From: VBAT01 sp036520835
Lineage (GTDB): Bacteria > Bacteroidota > Bacteroidia > Chitinophagales > Chitinophagaceae
NCBI GenBank assembly: GCA_036520835.1
Contig: DATDIX010000179.1
Span: 1 to 24,271 of the forward strand
DNA length: 24,271 bases
Direction: 5' to 3'
A program made the translations under genes and the position numbers. Positions 15,609 to 22,522 of this stretch are shown piece after piece (positions within the stretch are counted from its first letter, which is position 1; the number at the start of each line of letters is the position of its first letter). The notes beneath the pieces were generated by a model. It ran no database searches and was not told where the DNA came from. It worked only from the letters and a program-made list of their open reading frames with translations.

Positions 15609-15630
15609 ATAGGAGCAGTTTGTAGATTTG
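15600..15630 (+). promoter_or_regulatory. Bacteroidota-type promoter of the four-helix-bundle/purE unit
   Basis: TTTG (15600-15603) and TAGATTTG (15623-15630) are separated by exactly 19 nt, matching the consensus TTTG-N19-TAnnTTTG. This is the best promoter in the window. The start of transcription would fall near 15636, leaving a leader of about 10 nt before the ATG at 15647. The -33 box lies inside the left heptamer array. Confidence 0.7.
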
Positions 15631-15646
15631 CGAACAAGCTTTATCC

Positions 15647-16048
15647 ATGGCAACCATTAAGAAGTTTGAGGATCTTGAGATATGGCAAATGGCAAGATCT
15701 CTTTGTAAAAAAGTTTACCCCTTGACTTTAAAAGAACCCATTTCAAAAGAGTTCAGGTTAGCTGATCAAATAAAGGGCTCCAGTGGATCTGTGATGGATA
15801 ATATTGCCGAGGGGTTTGACCGGGGAAGCAGGCTTGAGTTCATTAATTCTTTAAGCATTGCAAGGGGAGAAACCGGGGAACTAAAATCGCAATTGTACAG
15901 GTGTCTTGATAATAATTTTATCAGCCAGCAATTATTTGATGACCTTTACAAAGAAGCTGATGAACTAATAAGAAAAATTTCCGCTTTTATTGACTACCTG
16001 AATAAATCTTCCATCAAAGGGCAAAAATTCAAAGACAGAACGAAATGA
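15647..16048 (+). CDS. Four-helix-bundle protein of the S23 / Avd-like family
   Basis: A 133-aa helical protein of the family first described from 23S rRNA intervening sequences and later found as stand-alone genes across Bacteroidota; Avd of diversity-generating retroelements shares the fold. Diagnostic stretches are FEDLEIWQMARSLCKKVY (7-24), then FRLADQIKGSSGSVMDNIAEGFDRGS (36-61), and the ARGETGELKSQLYR helix (72-85). The biochemical role is unknown; the bundle probably binds nucleic acid or protein as an oligomer, by analogy with Avd. The stop codon overlaps the purE ATG (ATGA, 16045-16048), so translation is probably coupled. It has its own promoter and is flanked by inverted heptamer arrays. 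No reverse transcriptase or template/variable repeat pair was seen here. Confidence 0.9.
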   Translation: MATIKKFEDLEIWQMARSLCKKVYPLTLKEPISKEFRLADQIKGSSGSVMDNIAEGFDRGSRLEFINSLSIARGETGELKSQLYRCLDNNFISQQLFDDLYKEADELIRKISAFIDYLNKSSIKGQKFKDRTK

Positions 16049-16590
16049 CAGAACGGCAAACAGCAAACAGCAAACAGCAAACCATACTTGTTGGAATTAT
16101 AATGGGCAGCGACAGCGATCTCAACGTCATGCAGGCGGCTGCAGATATACTTAAGCAATTCGGCATTACCCATGAAGTAACTGTTGTTTCTGCGCACCGT
16201 ACACCTCTTCGCATGGTTGAGTATGCCCAAAAAGCCGCTGACAGGGGCCTAAAAGTAATTATCGCAGGAGCCGGTGGCGCCGCACATCTGCCCGGTATGG
16301 TAGCTTCCATTACTCCATTGCCTGTAATTGGCGTTCCTATCAAATCTTCCAATTCCATTGACGGCTGGGATTCTGTTCTATCTATTTTACAAATGCCAAA
16401 TGGTGTGCCTGTGGCCACTGTCGCATTGAATGCAGCAAAAAATGCAGGCATCCTGGCTGCTGAGATCATCGGGTCTTCAGATAAAACTGTCCTGAAAAAA
16501 GTAGCCGACTACAAAAACTCCCTGAATAATGAAGTGATCGAAAAAGTGGAGAAGCTGAAAAAAGATGGATGGGAGAATAAGTTTGATTGA
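16045..16590 (+). CDS. purE: N5-carboxyaminoimidazole ribonucleotide mutase
   Basis: Converts N5-CAIR, the PurK product, to CAIR in purine synthesis; cytosolic, normally an octamer. The core is fully conserved: VGIIMGSDSDL (16-26), VVSAHRTPLRM (48-58) and GAGGAAHLPGM (75-85), where H81 is the catalytic histidine. Its 181 aa exceed the usual 160-170 because of an odd N-terminal extension, MTERQTANSKQQT, translated from the 7-bp array at 16056-16082. No other ATG lies between it and the one inside IIMGSDSDL, so this start, overlapping the four-helix-bundle stop, is the only credible one. A terminator-like hairpin follows at 16610-16648. Confidence 0.95.
   Translation: MTERQTANSKQQTILVGIIMGSDSDLNVMQAAADILKQFGITHEVTVVSAHRTPLRMVEYAQKAADRGLKVIIAGAGGAAHLPGMVASITPLPVIGVPIKSSNSIDGWDSVLSILQMPNGVPVATVALNAAKNAGILAAEIIGSSDKTVLKKVADYKNSLNNEVIEKVEKLKKDGWENKFD
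16056..16082 (-). repeat. Right heptamer array, translated as the PurE N-terminus
   Basis: Three exact copies of GCAAACA followed by GCAAAC. The reverse complement (TTTGCTG units) matches the TTTGCAG/TTGGCTG units left of the four-helix-bundle gene, so the two arrays form an inverted pair. All of it lies within the purE coding sequence. Confidence 0.8.
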
Positions 16591-16609
16591 GCCTGCAACT
16601 GATTTACAC

Positions 16610-16648
16610 TCCCGGTGACAAACTTCAGTCACGGGATTGGATCTTTTT
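16610..16648 (+). terminator. Rho-independent-like terminator after purE
   Basis: The arm TCCCGGTGAC (16610-16619) pairs with GTCACGGGA (16628-16636) with one bulged G and an 8-nt loop. A T-run (16644-16648) follows after a short gap. It fits the end of the purE transcript. Confidence 0.6.
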
Positions 16649-16678
16649 CCGTAAATTCATTGTATAAAATTTGCCATT

Positions 16679-17107
16679 ATGAGAAGTGTATCTGCTGTTT
16701 TAGGCCGTAAAGGCGCCGCTGTCACCAACGTTTCGCCGGATACCCCCGTTGCGGAAGCGCTGAGAATAATGGCCGAAAAGAATATCGGCTCTGTCGTGAT
16801 CATGGACAATGACAAATACCTTGGTATCATGACGGAAAGAGATTATTCACGAAAAGTGATATTAAAAGGACGAAACTCATCGGATACTACCGTTGCTGAT
16901 ATCATGTCCACCGACCTGCCTTCCGTAAAGCCATCTGATACAATTGATCTATGCATGGAACTGATGACCGCCAGGAATATCCGTTACATGCCGGTATTTG
17001 ACGGCACCCGGCTCAGTGGTATTATATCTATGAGTGATGTGGTAAAAGAAACAATACTGGCGCAGAAGGAAACGATCAATCACCTCCAGAGCTATATCCA
17101 AAGCTAA
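16679..17107 (+). CDS. CBS-domain-pair protein
   Basis: A small cytosolic protein of 142 aa that consists of two CBS domains (about 10-62 and 73-125) and little else. Each domain shows the usual pattern: VAEALRIMAEKNIGSVVIMD...LGIMTERDYSRKV in the first, and IDLCMELMTARNIRYMPVFDGTRLSGIISMSDVVK in the second. A Bateman module of this kind senses adenine nucleotides, AMP/ATP or S-adenosylmethionine in other proteins; ligand and partner are unknown here. MTERDYSR and ISMSD at the ends of the domains are typical nucleotide-phosphate contacts. The ATG at 16679 follows a near-consensus -7 box (AAAATTTG, one mismatch, at 16666-16673), implying a very short leader. It is convergent with bshC. Confidence 0.92.
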   Translation: MRSVSAVLGRKGAAVTNVSPDTPVAEALRIMAEKNIGSVVIMDNDKYLGIMTERDYSRKVILKGRNSSDTTVADIMSTDLPSVKPSDTIDLCMELMTARNIRYMPVFDGTRLSGIISMSDVVKETILAQKETINHLQSYIQS

Positions 17108-17209
17108 TGGTGAATGGTGAACAGGTGGTTGTTACTAAACAAAAATTAAGGACAATAAGTAACCCCGGGCTTCAGATACTTATTGACCATTCACTACTCA
17201 CTACTCACA
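17105..17209. repeat. Inverted heptamer arrays between the CBS gene and bshC
   Basis: The left array (17107-17120) has two exact ATGGTGA copies. The right array (17182-17209) holds ATTGACC, ATTCACT, ACTCACT and ACTCACA. Reverse-complemented, the left copies read ATTCACC, the same A[T/C]T[C/G]AC[C/T] heptamer. The core is about 60 bp. The right array encodes the last codons and the stop codon of bshC (stop at 17194). Confidence 0.65.
17150..17188. terminator. Hairpin between convergent genes, possible bidirectional terminator
   Basis: CAATAAGT (17153-17160) and ACTTATTG (17178-17185) pair perfectly around a 17-nt loop containing CCCCGGG. The stem extends by two G-C pairs beyond one A-A mismatch. 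It lies between the ends of the CBS gene and bshC. Confidence 0.4.
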
Positions 17210-18798
17210 AGAATCACAAACTCCTGTTCCATCGCCAATGAATGTTGATGAAGTTTTGAGATAATATCTCTCCCCCACCTTGCATAGTAGTACATAATAT
17301 TATCATACCGCTCTTGCAGCCCATCGCCCGGAAACAACGCCTGTTTGATAGTATGTATCTGTCGCTGCTGGTCGGCGAATTTTCTTTTCTCAGCCCTGAG
17401 CATTTTCTTTTCCAGTTCCTGCAACCGATGAACGGCTTTTACTTTCAATGCTTCAACATGCTTCGTTAAAGAAATATCTACCTGTCCCGCCTGCTTCCTG
17501 AATAATTCATACAGTTGTTCTACCTGCGTCAGCGAGCCATTAAACTTTGTTTGATTTTTGCTATCCCTTGTTACCAGCCTGTTCAGGAGTTCCTGTTCCG
17601 GTAAAAAGAAATCCTCTGGTGCAAATCCCAGCCTGTTAATTCTTTCCTGCCATGTCTTTTCAACAACCAAAAATGAATTGCGTAGCAACAGTACAGGATA
17701 AGGCACTTTATAATGGGCAAACATGTCGCCGTATTGCAGCCAATAAGCTAATTCCCCACCACCACCGATAAATGCAATATTGGGCAGTATCATTTCCTGG
17801 AATATACCACGCAGGATAACATTCGGACTGAATCGATCCGGGTGTTCATGTAGTTCCTTGAGCAACTCCTTTTCAGAAAACCGTTCCTTCCCGTTCACCA
17901 CTTTCCACTCACCATTCACTTTCTCTATCCTCTCCCTTACCCCGTCTTTTAAATAAAATAAATTGATCTCCCTGGGGTTTGCCTGTACTTTATACCCGGC
18001 GGCATCGATCCTTTCAATAGTTTTACCAACTAGTTCAGAAGGCGTTTGATTCAACAGGTCATCTTCAAATATCCTAATCGCCTGTTTTTTCAATTCAGCA
18101 TTATCAGGAATTAATACGACCAATCCATATTCTGCAAACAAAGCATTTACAAATCGGAAAGTGGCGTCTTGTATCAACAGTTCTTTCTTATAACATTCTT
18201 TTACCAGGCTGATAATATCTTTCCCAAACGGCAATACAGCCAATTGGCCTTCTGCCGCATCCAGCAACTGCAAAAACTCTTTATCGATCTTCATTCTTCC
18301 AACAGCGCCTGTTTGTTTGGTGTCCCATTTCAGTTTTTTCCCGTCAAGATTAATATACCCGAGCTCATCAAGATCGGCATCTTCAGAACCCATATAGTAA
18401 ACGGGAACAAAATTGTATTGCGGTAAAGACAATGCAAGATGTTCGGCCAGCCTGATAGCATGAAGTATCTTATAAATAAAATATAATGGCCCCGTAAAAA
18501 TATTTGGCTGGTGAGCCGTTGTGACCGTAAATGTATTGGGTAAAAGAAGTGAAGAAATATTTTTATTTACTTTCTCATTTGCCGGGACCTGTGCATACTG
18601 ACTTTTCAATACATCTGCCAGCACCTGCCTGTTCGTATTGAACTGCCCTCTTGCTTCAATTGCCTTTTGGACACCACTTAAGTTTGGCTGGTAATTATAG
18701 AAAGGTTTCAGCGATTCGGCCTGGTCAATATAATCAGTGACGATCTTTGAGAAAGCTCCTGTTTGCCGGTAGGGTAAGCGTGTAGCCGTACAATCCAT
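17194..18798 (-). CDS. bshC: Bacillithiol biosynthesis cysteine-adding enzyme BshC
   Basis: Adds L-cysteine to glucosaminyl-malate to complete bacillithiol, the low-molecular-weight thiol of many Bacillota and Bacteroidota; cytosolic. The 534-aa length is right for the family. The Rossmann-like core begins near residue 90 with TVTTAHQPNIFTGPLYFIYKILHAI (91-115), then FVPVYYMGSEDADLDEL (130-146). IAFIGGGGELAYWLQYG lies in the second half, and a long C-terminal coiled coil (HVEALKVKAVHRLQELEKKMLRAEKRKFADQQ) ends the protein. BshA and BshB are not in the window. The last residues and stop codon fall inside a heptamer array, so the natural C-terminus may have been altered by a few codons. Confidence 0.94.
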   Translation of the reverse strand: MDCTATRLPYRQTGAFSKIVTDYIDQAESLKPFYNYQPNLSGVQKAIEARGQFNTNRQVLADVLKSQYAQVPANEKVNKNISSLLLPNTFTVTTAHQPNIFTGPLYFIYKILHAIRLAEHLALSLPQYNFVPVYYMGSEDADLDELGYINLDGKKLKWDTKQTGAVGRMKIDKEFLQLLDAAEGQLAVLPFGKDIISLVKECYKKELLIQDATFRFVNALFAEYGLVVLIPDNAELKKQAIRIFEDDLLNQTPSELVGKTIERIDAAGYKVQANPREINLFYLKDGVRERIEKVNGEWKVVNGKERFSEKELLKELHEHPDRFSPNVILRGIFQEMILPNIAFIGGGGELAYWLQYGDMFAHYKVPYPVLLLRNSFLVVEKTWQERINRLGFAPEDFFLPEQELLNRLVTRDSKNQTKFNGSLTQVEQLYELFRKQAGQVDISLTKHVEALKVKAVHRLQELEKKMLRAEKRKFADQQRQIHTIKQALFPGDGLQERYDNIMYYYARWGRDIISKLHQHSLAMEQEFVILVSSE

Positions 18799-18856
18799 AA
18801 GAAGATAAAAATAAAAAGACTTGAGTTGTTGAATTACCCGCCGCTGAAAATTAACG

Positions 18857-19687
18857 TTACTTTACCTCGTAGGCCACCACAGAATTCTTCCAGAACGTAG
18901 GCACATAGACCGTTTTTGTTTTGGCATCGAACCCGATATCGGCTGTATTCCTCTTTTGCTCCCTTGTATCCAGCAGCTTCTCTTTTGTCCCATCGGCATT
19001 CACATACCAGATCACCCCTGCCCAGCAGGAAATAATAAAATCGTTACCAGTCACATTTTCTATTCCATCTGTACCACCTTCCATGCCATCAGTAATTTTG
19101 GTCAGCGACTTATCTTTTCCCACCTTGTACATTCCGCCTGCATCGAGTATATAAAAGTCTTTACCACGCATCAACACACCATTCGGCCCTTTCAGGCTAT
19201 CTAACAATAATTCTGTTTTGCCCTTTTTCACCCTGTATATCTTTTTTCCTCTTGAGTCAGATACATAAATCACCCCCTTCTTATCAATCGTCACATCATT
19301 CAATCCCTGCGCTCCTTCTACAGCGATCTTTTTCTCAATAACTCCTTTGGCTATATTGATCACCACAAGATTCTCCAGGTCGGCAACATATAATTTGCCT
19401 TTATATAGCGCCATCCCTTTCGGTGCGCTGAAACCAGTGACCCATTCTGCATTAATGATCTTGCCATCTGTTCCTACTTTCCCAATGGATCCTTTACCAT
19501 CCTTACCCCAGGGTTCTGTGCCATCAATATTGGAAACGTACAGCACATTATTGGCCGCATCAAATAAAACGGATTCAGGCACTTTCAATACCGTGTCGCT
19601 TTCCCATTTCTTTATTAACTGGTGCTGGGCATTAATGACATTTACAAGAAATGATGAAAAGACAAAGAGTAAGACAAGCTTTTTCAT
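18857..19687 (-). CDS. Exported SMP-30/NHL-like beta-propeller protein
   Basis: A 276-aa protein with a cleavable signal peptide (residues 1-20, ending VINAQ). The mature part is a run of propeller blades, seen as repeats of the pattern V-L-Y-V-S-N/D-x-x-G with intervening turns: NNVLYVSNIDG, GKLYVADLENLVVINIAKG, KKGVIYVSDSRGKKIYRV, DFYILDAGGMYKV and NDFIISCWAGVIWYVNADG. This fits the SMP-30/gluconolactonase/NHL superfamily. I cannot place catalytic metal ligands with confidence, so a lactonase activity is only a possibility. It lies 57 bp after the DadA-like gene and 58 bp before bshC, all on the minus strand; a functional link with hydroxyproline breakdown is not evident. Confidence 0.8.
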   Translation of the reverse strand: MKKLVLLFVFSSFLVNVINAQHQLIKKWESDTVLKVPESVLFDAANNVLYVSNIDGTEPWGKDGKGSIGKVGTDGKIINAEWVTGFSAPKGMALYKGKLYVADLENLVVINIAKGVIEKKIAVEGAQGLNDVTIDKKGVIYVSDSRGKKIYRVKKGKTELLLDSLKGPNGVLMRGKDFYILDAGGMYKVGKDKSLTKITDGMEGGTDGIENVTGNDFIISCWAGVIWYVNADGTKEKLLDTREQKRNTADIGFDAKTKTVYVPTFWKNSVVAYEVK

Positions 19688-19744
19688 TTATGTGGTTTTG
19701 TTAAAGATACTAACAGCTTCTCAAATTAAAAGTTGAGTTATCAA

Positions 19745-20986
19745 CTAAAAACGCTCCGGCCTGAAAGCGACAAGTGGGATAGTGGCTGGCTTACGGCTAA
19801 TAACCTCTTCCACCAATTGGCCGGTTCCTGCTGCGGCGCTTACTCCCAGCATAGCATGGCCGCCGGCATAAAGAAGATTACTATATCTAGTATGCCTGCC
19901 GATATAGGGCATGCCATCAGGTGTTACGGGACGGTAACCAAACCAGGCTTTCCCGGTATCCGGTTGAGGAAGGTTCATTGCCGGGTAATATTTTTTAAAA
20001 GCATTATAAATGGCCATCACCCTTTTCGGAAGAATATTGTCGCTGTGCCCACTGAGCTCCATCGTGCCGCCGATGCGCAGCCAGCGGTCAATAGGCGTTG
20101 TAGCGGTCCGGTCATCCACTAAAATGGAAGGATACTGAAGGTTCTTTGCAAGATCGTTGTAAACGATACTGTATCCTTTACCCGGCTGCATCAGCATTTT
20201 TATTCCCAGTAATTTTGAAATATTTCCCATCCATGATCCATTGGCGATGATCAGTTCATCGCAGGATAATTCAGTTTTATCGGTAATGATATTTGTAATT
20301 CTGCCATTATTTGTTTCAAACCCGTTTACTTCCGTGTTCAGCCAGAATTTCACTCCCATTTTTTGCAAATGACTCAGCATTACACACATGAACCTGGCTG
20401 TATCAATATGGCAGTCGTCCAAATACAATACTCCACCGGCTACATTTACTTCCACTTCTGTTTCATATTCCTGAACCTGCTGCGGAGTACAAATAACAGT
20501 TTTCAACCCAAGTCCATGCGCCTGATCTGCCAACTGCTTTTCATGGTCGCCTGTTTTCTCTTGTTTATACAACATCCAGCAACCCTTTTCTATCATGGAA
20601 AAAGATTCCGGTAATTCTTTTTTCAGATCATTCATCAACTCACGGCTCAGTTGCAACAAATTATTGAGGTGTGGAATGTTTTTTTCCACCTGTTGATTGG
20701 TGGCCGACCTCCAGAAAGTAGTTCCCCACCGGATAAGATCAAGGTTCAGTCTTGGTTTAATGTAAAAGGGACTGGATGAACTCATCATCCATTTCAATCC
20801 TTTTGCTACAATACCCGGAGTTGCGAGTGGAATAAAATGGCTGGGCGAGATATAGCCCATATTGCCAAAAGAGCACCCGTCTGTAATATCGTTCCTGTCA
20901 ATAACCGTTACTTCATAGCCTGCCTTTCGTAAATAATAGGCGGTACAAAGACCGATAACACCGCCGCCGATGATTGTTACTTGCAT
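19745..20986 (-). CDS. FAD-dependent D-amino-acid dehydrogenase, probably D-hydroxyproline dehydrogenase
   Basis: A 413-aa DadA/DAO-family flavoprotein. The FAD-binding Rossmann motif IIGGGVIGLCTAYYLR (5-20) opens the protein, followed by the ribose-binding acidic residue D30, and CSFGNMGYISPSHFIPLATPG (38-58), typical of DadA-like enzymes. The C-terminal FAD stretch is GHAMLGVSAAAGTGQLVEEVIS. DadA oxidises D-amino acids to imino acids. Because 4-hydroxyproline epimerase is encoded two genes upstream on the same strand, the likely substrate is cis-4-hydroxy-D-proline, giving pyrroline-4-hydroxy-2-carboxylate. D-alanine or another D-amino acid cannot be excluded. A 6-bp hairpin (AGTTGA/TCAACT, 19731-19746) overlaps the stop codon. 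Confidence 0.88.
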   Translation of the reverse strand: MQVTIIGGGVIGLCTAYYLRKAGYEVTVIDRNDITDGCSFGNMGYISPSHFIPLATPGIVAKGLKWMMSSSSPFYIKPRLNLDLIRWGTTFWRSATNQQVEKNIPHLNNLLQLSRELMNDLKKELPESFSMIEKGCWMLYKQEKTGDHEKQLADQAHGLGLKTVICTPQQVQEYETEVEVNVAGGVLYLDDCHIDTARFMCVMLSHLQKMGVKFWLNTEVNGFETNNGRITNIITDKTELSCDELIIANGSWMGNISKLLGIKMLMQPGKGYSIVYNDLAKNLQYPSILVDDRTATTPIDRWLRIGGTMELSGHSDNILPKRVMAIYNAFKKYYPAMNLPQPDTGKAWFGYRPVTPDGMPYIGRHTRYSNLLYAGGHAMLGVSAAAGTGQLVEEVISRKPATIPLVAFRPERF

Positions 20987-21032
20987 ATCCCTTATCCTCT
21001 AAATGAAATTTTGATTGTGTTTAATTAACTCC

Positions 21033-21068
21033 CCTGACTTATTTGACCTATTTGACTCATTTGACCAT
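21033..21068. repeat. Four-copy 9-mer tandem array at the end of the Gfo/Idh gene
   Basis: Four consecutive 9-mers: CCTGACTTA, TTTGACCTA, TTTGACTCA and TTTGACCAT. It ends two bases before the stop codon of the 21071-22402 gene, inside the 84-bp gap to the DadA-like gene. No inverted partner was seen. Confidence 0.6.
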
Positions 21069-21070
21069 TC

Positions 21071-22402
21071 TCACACCTTCGGCAATTTATATCCATTATG
21101 ATACGGTGCAGCCATGTATTTTTTATTGATCGCTTCATCGGTAAACTTACTGGTTGCTTTGTTCCATGCAAGTTTTTTCCCTGAACGGAAAGCAATATTC
21201 CCCATCTGGCTTAATATAGCTATGTGCGATGCTGATTCGATCGGGCATTTCAGGTCTTCCATTTTACGGGAACGTATCACACTCACAAAATTCTCCATGT
21301 GCTTATCCAAACCATTATCCATTACCTTTCTCCGCTCCACTGTTACCTTTTTATCGCTGCGTGGTTCTTCCATCACTTCCCATCCTCCCCTGTCGAGTTC
21401 CAGTGTGCCGTTATCACCGATAAACGCAAGGCCATGTTCTTTCCGGAACAACCCGCTTTCAATACCTATTGCATGATCCCATATCAGATTGAATTTATCA
21501 AACTGGTACAAGGCGCATAAGGTGTCCGGTGTTTCCTGCGGGGAAGATGGGTCGCCAAAATTTCCGCCCATTGCGCTGATAGAATTGGGCGCAGTTGCAT
21601 TCATTCCCAACAAAGCATAATCAAGCAAATGAACACCCCAGTCGGTCATCAACCCCCCTGCATAATCCCAGAACCAGCGGAAGGTAAAATGAAAACGGTT
21701 GGCATTGAATGGACGCATAGTAGCCGGGCCCAGCCATCTTGTATAATCGACACCTGCAGGTACAGGACTATCAGCCACAAAAGGGATCGGTTTTTTCCAG
21801 CCGATATAGCACCACACTTTCACTGTACGGATATTGCCAAGTTTACCCGTAGCTATATAATCAACAGCATCTTTAAAATGCTGCTGGCTTCTTTGCCATT
21901 GTCCTGCCTGCACTACTTTATTATACTTTTTCTGTGCATTGATCATAATGCGGCATTCTTCAATAGAATTGCCCACCGGTTTTTCAACATACACATCTTT
22001 ACCTGCCTGGCAGGCTTCCACCATCTGCATGCAATGCCAGTGATCAGGCGTACCGATGATAACTGCATCCACATCTTTCATCTCGAGCAACTGGCGGTGA
22101 TCGCCAAATGTTTTTACTTTGGAAGCATCCACATTCATGGCTGCCAGTTCTTTCATCCTTTTGTCCAATACATTTTTATCTATATCGCAGAGGGCGACAA
22201 GATTGATACCCGGAATTTTTAAAATAGATTTCAGGTCAGACCAGCCCATACCATTGATGCCGATCACACCCACATTGATCTGGTCCGATGGGGCTATCCT
22301 GTTTTTAAAGATGGCGAACACATCATTTCCAAACGAAGAAGCCAAAACAGTTCCTGCAGTTAGTGCAGAAGCCTGGTACAGGAATTTTTTTCTTGATGAC
22401 AT
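21071..22402 (-). CDS. Gfo/Idh/MocA-family oxidoreductase, probably exported
   Basis: A 443-aa NAD(P)-dependent oxidoreductase. The N-terminus (SSRKKFLYQASALTAGTVLA) resembles a Tat signal with a twin basic pair, RK rather than RR, as in many exported Bacteroidota members of this family. The Rossmann fold starts at INVGVIGINGMG (42-53), with ALCDIDKN after strand 2. The family catalytic EKP motif is at 140-142 (VYVEKPVGNS). Later segments include AGQWQRSQQHF and GVHLLDYALLGMN, the latter with a likely active-site histidine. Such proteins act on sugars, inositols or glycosides; the substrate cannot be named. It lies between the epimerase (118 bp) and DadA-like (84 bp) genes, with short-period arrays in both gaps. 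Confidence 0.88.
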   Translation of the reverse strand: MSSRKKFLYQASALTAGTVLASSFGNDVFAIFKNRIAPSDQINVGVIGINGMGWSDLKSILKIPGINLVALCDIDKNVLDKRMKELAAMNVDASKVKTFGDHRQLLEMKDVDAVIIGTPDHWHCMQMVEACQAGKDVYVEKPVGNSIEECRIMINAQKKYNKVVQAGQWQRSQQHFKDAVDYIATGKLGNIRTVKVWCYIGWKKPIPFVADSPVPAGVDYTRWLGPATMRPFNANRFHFTFRWFWDYAGGLMTDWGVHLLDYALLGMNATAPNSISAMGGNFGDPSSPQETPDTLCALYQFDKFNLIWDHAIGIESGLFRKEHGLAFIGDNGTLELDRGGWEVMEEPRSDKKVTVERRKVMDNGLDKHMENFVSVIRSRKMEDLKCPIESASHIAILSQMGNIAFRSGKKLAWNKATSKFTDEAINKKYMAAPYHNGYKLPKV

Positions 22403-22417
22403 AGCAAACCAATTATT

Positions 22418-22445
22418 AGTTACGAGTTAAAAGTTAAGAGTTGTC
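22418..22445. repeat. AGTTAnn heptamer array upstream of the Gfo/Idh gene
   Basis: Four consecutive 7-mers: AGTTACG, AGTTAAA, AGTTAAG and AGTTGTC. It abuts the next array and lies 16 nt from the start codon of the Gfo/Idh gene, so it would be in its leader or promoter. Confidence 0.45.
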
Positions 22446-22522
22446 AATAGTGAATAGTCAATGGTCAATAGAAATCTCAATAGTAGTGAATCCAATTCAC
22501 CACTCACCATTGACCACTCACT
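22444..22522. repeat. Inverted heptamer arrays at the 3' end of the epimerase gene
   Basis: The left array (22444-22471) has four 7-mers of the TCAATAG type. The right array (22495-22522) has ATTCACC, ACTCACC, ATTGACC and ACTCACT. Reverse-complemented, the left array reads as ATTGACC, ATTGACT and ATTCACT units, the same family as the right array and as the arrays at 17105-17209. The core is about 23 bp. The last right copy touches the stop codon of the epimerase gene (22521-22523). Confidence 0.7.

Larger units (their letters stand above)
15579..16082 (+). mobile_element. Candidate cassette: four-helix-bundle gene between inverted heptamer arrays
   Basis: A unit of about 504 bp made of a left heptamer array, a promoter, one S23-type four-helix-bundle gene, and a right array of the same heptamer type in inverted orientation. 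It sits between the efflux operon and purE, and the right array is fused in frame to the start of purE. No transposase and no clear target-site duplication were seen, so mobility is inferred from structure alone. Confidence 0.45.

Noticed and set aside
15579..16082. Diversity-generating retroelement
   Set aside because: The S23 protein is related in fold to Avd, but there is no reverse transcriptase and no template/variable repeat pair with adenine-specific differences in the window.
16056..16082. CRISPR-like repeat
   Set aside because: The units are contiguous 7-mers without spacers, as are the other arrays; no cas genes are present.
19731..19746. 6-bp hairpin as terminator of the DadA-like gene
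   Set aside because: The stem is short, AT-rich, overlaps the stop codon and lacks a following T-run on the coding strand.
21629..22222. 197-codon plus-strand ORF
   Set aside because: Antisense to the Gfo/Idh gene, with a His/Cys/Phe-rich translation typical of a reverse frame.
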